Positions 24,083 through 30,671 of a stretch of DNA of 42,800 bases are shown in pieces. This DNA comes from Verrucomicrobiota bacterium (GTDB lineage: Bacteria > Verrucomicrobiota > Lentisphaeria > JABSQK01 > JAJFLO01): assembly GCA_021772615.1 (NCBI GenBank), contig JAJFLQ010000180.1:1-42800 (forward strand), in the 5' to 3' direction. The position numbers and the translations under genes were made by a program. The first letter of the stretch is position 1. The number at the start of each line of letters is the position of its first letter. The notes beneath the pieces were generated by a model that saw nothing but the letters and a program-made list of their open reading frames with translations, was not told where the DNA came from and searched no databases.

Positions 24083-26833
24083 ATGGACAAATATACCTAC
24101 GTAGACAATGCAAACGGCGGTTTTATTGACGATTTATACGCCAAATACCGCAAAGACCCGCAATCGATAGAGAAGTCATGGCAACGTTTTTTCGAAGGCT
24201 ATGAATTTACGGATAACTGCCTGGAGACCGATCAGGAGTCAATGCGTGACAAAGAGGCATCGGTGATGAAGTTGATCAATGCCTACCGCGACCGCGGTCA
24301 CCTGATGGCGAATATTAACCCCGTGCGTCCCCGTCGGTTCTTTAAGGCCGACTTGAATCTGAGCCATTTTCACTTGACCGAAGAGGATCTGGATCTCGAA
24401 TTTGAAGTTGGACGGCAGATTCGGATCGGGCGAGCCACGTTGCGCGATATCATTACGCATCTGAATCGTACGTACTGCTCATCGATTGCGGCCGAGTATC
24501 GGTATATTCCCGATTCCAGGATTCGCATGTGGCTCCATGAACAGATGGAGTCGACCGCGAATTCGCCGCAATTCTCGGTGCCGGAGAAAAAACGCATTCT
24601 TAACAAACTCGCCGAGTCGTTCGGGTTCGAGAACTTCCTGCATGTGAAGTACACCGGCCAGAAGCGGTTTTCGCTGGAAGGCACTGAGGCGTTCGTGCCG
24701 GCGCTGGATACATTGTTCGAGATGGGCGCAAAGCTGGGGGTCGAAGAATTTGTCATCGGCATGGCGCATCGCGGGCGGCTCAATGTTCTCGTCAATTTGT
24801 TCGGTAAGAGCTTCGAGAAGATGTTTTCGGAATTCGAGGGAACGGTGCTGCCCGATCATATACACGGTGACGGCGACGTGAAATACCATCAGGGACACTC
24901 CGCGGACATCATCACGGAAGACGGCCATCTCCTTCATCTCAGCCTGATGGCCAATCCCTCACACCTCGAGGCGGTGGATCCGGTGGTTCAGGGTTCCGTC
25001 TGGGCGAAGGGCCAGAAAATGTTTGACGGCGATTTCAAGAAGATCGTCCCGGTGCTGGTCCATGGCGACGCTGCGATCGCGGGGCAGGGTGTGGTTTACG
25101 AAGTGGCGAACCTGTCGCGCCTTGAGGGGTATTCGACCGGTGGCACGATACATATCGTAGTGAACAATCAGGTCGGCTTCACCGCAAACAGTCGGGAGAC
25201 ACGGTCCAGCCTATATTGTACGGACATTGCGAAAATGCTTGATTGCCCGGTTTTCCATGTCAACGCCGACGATGTGGAAGCGGTTGCTCATGTGATCCAG
25301 ATGGCCATCAAACTGCGGCAGGAATTCGGTATCGATGTCTTCGTGGACATTATTGGTTATCGTCGATTCGGCCATAACGAAGGTGACGATCCGCGGTTTA
25401 CTCAGCCATTGCTTTACAAGTCGATCGAGGAACATCCGATAGCGCTCGATATCTATGCCCGTAAATTGATTGACGAGCATGTGATCACGGAAACCGAAGC
25501 GGAACAGATCAAGAAGGACTTCAAGAAGATACTTCAGCAAAGCCTCCGCGACGCACGCAAGAAAAAGCCGAAGATTGAGGTGAATTTTCTCGGACGTCAG
25601 TGGGATGGACTGCGCCGGGCCACGCCCGACGATTTCGAGGAGTCCATCGAAACCGGCGTAGCCGCAAAGAAGCTCGACAAGATAGCGCGCGCCTTGGTCG
25701 CGGTGCCAAAGGACTTTGCGATTTATCCGAAGATGCAGAAGATCATCGATCAACGCGCGAAAATGGTGATAGGTGAGAAGATCGTCGACTGGGGCCTTGC
25801 GGAACTGCTCGCCTACGGCTCGCTGCTGATACAGCAGATACCGGTGCGCCTGTCCGGGCAGGACAGCAGGCGCGGCACCTTTGCCCACCGGCACGCCGTA
25901 CTCGTTGATTCCAATGATGAATCAAAATATTGCCCACTCAACCACATTCAGCCGGAACAGGAGATGTTCAGTGTATTCAACTCCCACCTGTCCGAATACG
26001 GTGTTCTCGGATTCGAATACGGATTCGCCCAGTCACTACCGTCGGCGCTGGCAATCTGGGAGGCGCAGTTCGGCGACTTCGCGAATGGTGCTCAGATTAT
26101 CATGGACCAATTTATCAGTTCATCGGAATCCAAGTGGCAGCGCATGAGTGGTATTGTGCTATATCTTCCTCATGGTTACGAAGGGCAGGGACCTGAACAC
26201 TCAAGCGCTCGTCTCGGGCGTTACCTCGACCTTTGTGCCGAGAATAACATGGTCGTGGTCAACCCCACGACGCCGGCAAATATGTTTCATTTGATGCGTC
26301 GGCAGATGCTGGTGCCTTATCGCAAACCGCTTATCGTGATCACGCCGAAGAGTCTGCTTCGTCACCCTCTTGTACGGTCGCCTCTGGCTGATCTGCGCAA
26401 GGGGCGGTTTCAGGAAATTATCGATAGCGGCACCGAGCCCGGAGCGATCAAGCGCTTGCTTTTGTGTTCCGGTAAAATCTATTACGAATTGTTAGAGAAA
26501 AAGTTGGAATTGAAGCGGGACGACGTGGAGATCGTTCGTATCGAGCAATTTTATCCCGTGCCGCGATCTGCCGACAACCGCTTGCTGGAAAAATATCAAT
26601 CCGTCGATTCATGGGTGTGGGTCCAGGAAGAGCCGGTGAATATGGGAGCGTGGAATTTCATGCGACACCGTCTCTCAGACCTGTTGCATCTTGAAGTGAT
26701 TTCACGGCCCGAAAGTGCCAGTCCGGCTCCTGGTTCGCTGCAGGCGCACAAGAACACACAATCCAAACTGGTCCATGCGGCGATCACGGGCGATGACACC
26801 CACAGGGATTTTGTCTACTTCGCCAAACGATAA
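24083..26833 (+). CDS. sucA: 2-oxoglutarate dehydrogenase E1 component
   Basis: Thiamine-diphosphate-dependent decarboxylase of the 2-oxoglutarate dehydrogenase complex, 916 residues. The N-terminus (YVDNANGGFIDDLYAKYRKDP) is the E2-docking segment typical of full-length SucA. Other family marks are GMAHRGRLNVLVN, GDVKYHQGHS, HLEAVDPVVQG, GDAAIAGQGVVYE, YRRFGHNEGDDPRFTQP, the C-terminal SGQDSRRGTFAHRHA and LPHGYEGQGPEHSSARLGR. The ATG at 24083 is preferred over the TTG at 24074. It leads a sucA-sucB-lpd unit with 15 bp to sucB and is divergent from sucCD, so all five subunits of consecutive TCA steps are neighbours. Confidence 0.98.
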   Translation: MDKYTYVDNANGGFIDDLYAKYRKDPQSIEKSWQRFFEGYEFTDNCLETDQESMRDKEASVMKLINAYRDRGHLMANINPVRPRRFFKADLNLSHFHLTEEDLDLEFEVGRQIRIGRATLRDIITHLNRTYCSSIAAEYRYIPDSRIRMWLHEQMESTANSPQFSVPEKKRILNKLAESFGFENFLHVKYTGQKRFSLEGTEAFVPALDTLFEMGAKLGVEEFVIGMAHRGRLNVLVNLFGKSFEKMFSEFEGTVLPDHIHGDGDVKYHQGHSADIITEDGHLLHLSLMANPSHLEAVDPVVQGSVWAKGQKMFDGDFKKIVPVLVHGDAAIAGQGVVYEVANLSRLEGYSTGGTIHIVVNNQVGFTANSRETRSSLYCTDIAKMLDCPVFHVNADDVEAVAHVIQMAIKLRQEFGIDVFVDIIGYRRFGHNEGDDPRFTQPLLYKSIEEHPIALDIYARKLIDEHVITETEAEQIKKDFKKILQQSLRDARKKKPKIEVNFLGRQWDGLRRATPDDFEESIETGVAAKKLDKIARALVAVPKDFAIYPKMQKIIDQRAKMVIGEKIVDWGLAELLAYGSLLIQQIPVRLSGQDSRRGTFAHRHAVLVDSNDESKYCPLNHIQPEQEMFSVFNSHLSEYGVLGFEYGFAQSLPSALAIWEAQFGDFANGAQIIMDQFISSSESKWQRMSGIVLYLPHGYEGQGPEHSSARLGRYLDLCAENNMVVVNPTTPANMFHLMRRQMLVPYRKPLIVITPKSLLRHPLVRSPLADLRKGRFQEIIDSGTEPGAIKRLLLCSGKIYYELLEKKLELKRDDVEIVRIEQFYPVPRSADNRLLEKYQSVDSWVWVQEEPVNMGAWNFMRHRLSDLLHLEVISRPESASPAPGSLQAHKNTQSKLVHAAITGDDTHRDFVYFAKR

Positions 26834-26848
26834 TTTCAGGGGGCGTTT

Positions 26849-28297
26849 ATGAAAATTGATATCAAGATACCCGCTTCGGGCGAGTCGTTAACCGAAGGCG
26901 AGATTGCACGCTGGATGAAGTCCACCGGCGAAATCGTTGAAATGGACGACCCCTTGCTTGAATTGGAGACGGAGAAAGCCTCCCTGGAGATCAACGCAGA
27001 GGCCGGTGGCAGATTGACAATTTCGGTCGAGGCAGGAGCAACAGTAAAGGTGGGGCAGGTCGTCGGTTACGTAGATACCGAGTTTGCCGCGGACGAGGCG
27101 CCCGCAGCCGCATCGCCAGCTCCCGCAGAAGCAACCGCGCCCGCAGCCGCATCGCCAGCTCCCGCAGAAGCGGCAGAAGCGAAGACCAGCGCACCGTCGT
27201 CGGAAGCGAAACGGCCTGCAGCAAACAAGCCGACCTTGCATGACTTTGACCTGCCCTCGCCGGCCGCCAGGAAGCTCATGGCGGAACATGATTTATCCGC
27301 CGACGAAATCGAAGGCAGTGGGAAAGGCGGCAGGATAACGAAGGCAGATGTTCTCAATTTTCTCGAAGAGCGCAAGAAGCAGGAAGCCATACTGAATTCG
27401 AGGCAAAAGTTTATCGATTTCTACGGGTCCGATGCCCCAGTGGTATCGCCTGACGAAACGATCACATTGTTTCGCAGGCCTGCGCGCGAGGAAATACCTC
27501 GGGATTCCCTCCCATCTGAGGTGACGCCGTCATCGGCCGACCCGATCCCCACGGCGCAGGAACGCGGCGCCGTCGCTGAGGGCGGCGCAGGGCCATGTCG
27601 CAACCGGCGGGAAGAGAAAATGACCCGACTGCGGAAGACCATCGCAAAACGTCTGGTCTCGGCGCAGCAGACTGCGGCACTCCTGACAACGTTTAACGAA
27701 GTGGACATGTCGGCAATCATCGGGATACGACGTACGTACAAAGAGGCATTTAAGGAATCACACAATGTCGGCCTCGGCTTCATGTCGTTCTTTACCACGG
27801 CGGCATGCCATGCATTGCTTGAGTCCCCGATCATTAATGCACAGATGTCCGACGAAACAATCGTCTTTCACGATTATTGTGACATCGGTGTGGCCGTGGC
27901 ATCGCCTCGCGGCCTTGTTGTGCCGGTGGTTCGTAATGCGGAATCCATGTCGTTCCACGAATTAGAGCAGGAGATTGTCGATCTCGCGACCAAAGCAAAA
28001 GACGGACGTTTGAGTCTGGAGGAGTTGTCCGGCGGTACGTTTACCATAACCAATGGCGGTGTGTTTGGCTCGATGCTGTCGACGCCAATTGTGAACCAGC
28101 CGCAGAGTGCGATTCTCGGCATGCATAATATCGTGGAGCGTCCGGTGGCCCTGAATGGTGAGGTCGTAATTCGGCCGATAATGTACGTTGCGCTGACCTA
28201 CGATCACCGATTGATTGATGGTTCCGACGCGGTGCGTTTCCTGGTACGAATCAAGCAACTTTGTGAGGATCCGGTGAAGCTGTTGTTGAAGCTTTAG
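26849..28297 (+). CDS. sucB: Dihydrolipoamide succinyltransferase (E2 of 2-oxoglutarate dehydrogenase)
   Basis: Transfers succinyl from E1 to CoA. The 482-residue protein has one N-terminal lipoyl domain (lipoyl Lys in ETEKAS, about 48). An Ala/Pro/Glu-rich linker (about 78-115) follows, then a peripheral subunit-binding domain (SPAARKLMAEHDLSADEI, about 136-180), a second unusually long linker (about 180-255) and the catalytic domain ending in YDHRLIDGSDAVRFL with the His/Asp active site. Typical SucB is about 400-420 residues; the excess is in the linkers. AGGGGG precedes the ATG. The catalytic N-terminus MTRLRKTIAKRLV and the sucA neighbour make succinyl rather than acetyl specificity likely. 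Confidence 0.96.
   Translation: MKIDIKIPASGESLTEGEIARWMKSTGEIVEMDDPLLELETEKASLEINAEAGGRLTISVEAGATVKVGQVVGYVDTEFAADEAPAAASPAPAEATAPAAASPAPAEAAEAKTSAPSSEAKRPAANKPTLHDFDLPSPAARKLMAEHDLSADEIEGSGKGGRITKADVLNFLEERKKQEAILNSRQKFIDFYGSDAPVVSPDETITLFRRPAREEIPRDSLPSEVTPSSADPIPTAQERGAVAEGGAGPCRNRREEKMTRLRKTIAKRLVSAQQTAALLTTFNEVDMSAIIGIRRTYKEAFKESHNVGLGFMSFFTTAACHALLESPIINAQMSDETIVFHDYCDIGVAVASPRGLVVPVVRNAESMSFHELEQEIVDLATKAKDGRLSLEELSGGTFTITNGGVFGSMLSTPIVNQPQSAILGMHNIVERPVALNGEVVIRPIMYVALTYDHRLIDGSDAVRFLVRIKQLCEDPVKLLLKL
27098..27171 (+). repeat. In-frame tandem duplication in the sucB linker
   Basis: A 35-bp stretch is repeated exactly (27098-27132 and 27137-27171, period 39 bp), encoding two copies of APAAASPAPAEA. 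Identity at the DNA level implies recent duplication of 13 codons in the swinging-arm linker. Confidence 0.85.
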
Positions 28298-28704
28298 CGA
28301 CGTGCAGAAACCCGGGGCGTCTGGCCCCGTTCGCCACAAAATGGCTTTGTTGGAATCCCGCACGATCTTACCGACTGGAATGATCATTGTGCAATGTTGA
28401 ATACCAATATTGTATGTGCCGATTCGCGAGGCCGCTCGCCGTCCAGGCGGCATGCCCGGGCCGGGAGCCTGATCCGAACGTCGGTTCGGGAGCTGCAGGA
28501 CCCAGTTGAGTTGCGAGTACAAATCAGAAACAAAGTCCGTGCCGGACTTTCGTGTAAATGCGGCACTCAGGCGCCTGTAACGAACAAAAGAAACTGGGTC
28601 CAGAGGACCCGGTGGCGACGCCCTTCGTTGGGGTTCACCGCGTACGCTGTGGCTTTTTCAGCGCCTTGTTATGATAGTGTTCACAGCTGAAGGTGTGAAC
28701 AACA
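28298..28704. ncRNA. Hairpin-dense intergenic region, candidate structured RNA
   Basis: About 400 bp between sucB and lpd with no credible gene but many perfect stems: CGGGGC/GCCCCG (28313-28329), CCGAAC/GTTCGG (28474-28489), AAAGTCC/GGACTTT (28532-28550), CAGGCGCCTG (28568-28577), GGGTCC/GGACCC (28596-28610) and TGTTCACA/TGTGAACA (28678-28701). GGACCCAGTT (28498-28507) is also the exact complement of AACTGGGTCC (28592-28601), which competes with the 28596-28610 hairpin. No known RNA family was recognised. It may be a regulatory leader of lpd, an independent RNA or a repeat element. Confidence 0.45.
28313..28329 (+). terminator. Terminator-like hairpin after sucB
   Basis: CGGGGC-gtctg-GCCCCG, a 6-bp GC stem 16 bases after the sucB stop. 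It lacks a T-run, so it may instead stabilise the sucAB mRNA 3' end and lower lpd expression. Confidence 0.35.
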
Positions 28705-28857
28705 ATGGCGGGACCACCGCGCCCTTTCGGGGGGGCAAGGTCAAAGCCAGGGCCTAAGGACAGGGCCGTAGCGGAACGGTTCTCGGGGCTCGTTTTGCCG
28801 AGTCCGGGGAGTCGAAAATTGTCATATAGTGCACAGCGGGAGCAGAGGAAAATATAA
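28705..28857 (+). CDS. Possible 50-residue small protein coupled to lpd
   Basis: An ORF too short for routine calling. The ATG at 28705 is preceded by GAAGGTG at about 8 bases, and its TAA overlaps the lpd ATG by one base (TAATG). The product begins MAGPPRPFGGARSKPG and is Pro/Gly/Arg-rich and basic, with no recognised family. The exact stop-start overlap suggests translational coupling or a leader peptide, but a 150-base open frame in GC-rich DNA can arise by chance. Confidence 0.3.
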   Translation: MAGPPRPFGGARSKPGPKDRAVAERFSGLVLPSPGSRKLSYSAQREQRKI

Positions 28858-30257
28858 TGCCGAAGAAATTTGATGTTATCGTAATCGGTGGAGGACCCGG
28901 TGGTTATGTCGGCGCAATTCGAGCCGCCCAACTTGGTTTGAACACGGCGTTGATTGAAAAGCGCGAGAGCCTCGGTGGTACGTGCCTCAACGTCGGCTGT
29001 ATTCCGTCAAAGGCGCTCCTGGATTCGTCGGAACATTATTACCAGGCGAAACACAAGTTCACGGAACACGGCATAGATTTGTCCGGCGTTTCATTGAATC
29101 TTAAGCAGATGATGAAACGCAAGAACGGGGTTGTGAGCAAGACCGTTGCCGGACTCAATTACCTTATCAAGAAAAACAAGATTACACGCTACCTCGGAAC
29201 CGGCTCGTTTGTCGATGCACACACGATTCGCGTTGCCGGCGAGACCGACACAACCCTGTCTGGCGAACACATCATCATCGCCACCGGATCTGAACCGGCG
29301 TCGTTGCCGTTCGCACCGTTTGACGGCAAGCGCATTTTGTCGTCTACGGAAGCGTTGGAACTGCCAAAGGTACCCGAACATCTTCTGGTGGTGGGCGGTG
29401 GATTTATCGGTCTCGAGATCGGTTCGGTTTATGCTCGGCTCGGTGCAAAAGTGACTGTGATCGAGTTTCTCAGCGGTATCATTCCCGTGATGGATCACGA
29501 GTTGGGCGCGGCATTGCAACAATCACTGAGCAGCCTGGGTTTCGAATTTCATTTCAATACCCGCGTGACCGCTGTGGATGTGAAGTCAAGGCAGGTCCGT
29601 ATCACGGCCGAGGATGGACACAGCGATGCGGTGTCATTCAGTGGCGACTATGCCCTGATTGCAATTGGTAGAAAGCCGTATACCGACGGGTTGAATCTTG
29701 CAGCCGCCGGCATTGCGACCGACAAAGGCGGGCGGATCGAAGTCGATGACCGCTGCGCGACAGCCTGTGCGACGATTTATGCGATCGGCGATGTCGTTGC
29801 GGGGCCGATGCTGGCGCACAAGGCCGAGGAAGAAGGGGTCGCAGTCGCCGAAATCATTGCCGGCCAGAGACCGCACATCAACCACGACACCATACCTGGT
29901 GTGGTATACACCTGGCCGGAAGTTGCGTCCGTGGGGCGAAGTGAAGAACAATTGCGGCAGGACGGTGTCGACTTCAATGTTGGAAAGTTTCCGTTTGCAG
30001 CCAGCGGTCGTGCACGGGCGGCTGACGAATCGGAAGGCTTCATCAAGGTGCTCTCAGACAAGAATACCGACGAAATTCTCGGCGTACACATGATCGGCCC
30101 GCGTTGTTCCGATATGATCGCCGAGGCCGTTGTTGCAATGGAATTTCGGGCATCCGCAGAAGACATTGCGCGAATCACCCATGCCCACCCCACTTTTACC
30201 GAATCCTTCAAGGAAGCAGCTCTTGCGGCAACCGGAAACCGCGCGCTCCATCTTTAA
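28857..30257 (+). CDS. lpd: Dihydrolipoyl dehydrogenase (E3)
   Basis: FAD-dependent flavoprotein that reoxidises dihydrolipoamide using NAD+, serving the 2-oxoglutarate and possibly other 2-oxoacid dehydrogenase complexes. 466 residues. It has the FAD motif VIGGGPGGYVGAIRAAQLG, the redox disulfide GGTCLNVGCIPSKALL, the NAD motif VVGGGFIGLEIGSVYARLG, YAIGDVVAGPMLAHKAEEEG and the C-terminal active-site HAHPTFTESFKEA. AGAGGA lies 8 bases before the ATG. It is third in the suc unit, although a 559-bp structured gap separates it from sucB. Confidence 0.98.
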   Translation: MPKKFDVIVIGGGPGGYVGAIRAAQLGLNTALIEKRESLGGTCLNVGCIPSKALLDSSEHYYQAKHKFTEHGIDLSGVSLNLKQMMKRKNGVVSKTVAGLNYLIKKNKITRYLGTGSFVDAHTIRVAGETDTTLSGEHIIIATGSEPASLPFAPFDGKRILSSTEALELPKVPEHLLVVGGGFIGLEIGSVYARLGAKVTVIEFLSGIIPVMDHELGAALQQSLSSLGFEFHFNTRVTAVDVKSRQVRITAEDGHSDAVSFSGDYALIAIGRKPYTDGLNLAAAGIATDKGGRIEVDDRCATACATIYAIGDVVAGPMLAHKAEEEGVAVAEIIAGQRPHINHDTIPGVVYTWPEVASVGRSEEQLRQDGVDFNVGKFPFAASGRARAADESEGFIKVLSDKNTDEILGVHMIGPRCSDMIAEAVVAMEFRASAEDIARITHAHPTFTESFKEAALAATGNRALHL

Positions 30258-30671
30258 CAACTGCGATGTAACGGGCGGATCGACCGGAGGCCCAGGGGCA
30301 ATATTGGTGCATTAAGAGTTCGTGATTTCAAAACTGTACACGGCGCTTTCGGAGTATAGGCTTGCGACACGACGAAGTCCTAATTGCCGCGCGAGGGCGG
30401 TTCAACCCGCCTGCTCCGGCTATCGTGACGTACACGACAGATCGGTGGATGCCACAACACGAATCCTTAATGCAGCGACGTTGAGTTCATTCATGATAGG
30501 CCGATTTGTCGCGGCGTGTCGGGTACAGCCATTCCGCGCCGACTTGCATCCGCTCTTTCTCTGTATTAGCTTCGGACTACGTCATTGATGTGCGGCTGTT
30601 TCGCGACGCGATCGACGTTTCGTTGCGATCTCTCACCAATTATCTGGCTACAACTGGAAAAATCATTCACT
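30258..30671. other. Intergenic region between lpd and secA
   Basis: 414 bp without a supported gene. It contains GGCGG-ttcaac-CCGCC (30397-30412) and TCGTG-acgta-CACGA (30423-30437) hairpins, which may end the lpd transcript. Open frames here are in phase with secA from 30585 but have no ribosome binding site or SecA-like sequence. No clear promoter was found. Confidence 0.5.

Noticed and set aside
28566..28680. Resemblance to an integron attC site
   Set aside because: A TAAC...GTTA layout with GGCGC-like arms is present, but the arms are in the wrong order relative to the core sites and R'/R'' do not pair well. No integrase or cassettes are nearby.
28845..28851. GAGGAAA upstream of lpd as the 5' signature of RNase P RNA
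   Set aside because: It is the lpd Shine-Dalgarno. The longer GAGGAAAGTCC motif and later P-RNA landmarks are absent on both strands.
28394..28931. 98-codon ORFs on both strands between sucB and lpd (28394-28690 plus, 28635-28931 minus)
   Set aside because: They cross the perfect hairpins, lack Shine-Dalgarno sequences, and the minus-strand one runs into lpd. They are by-products of GC-rich structured DNA.
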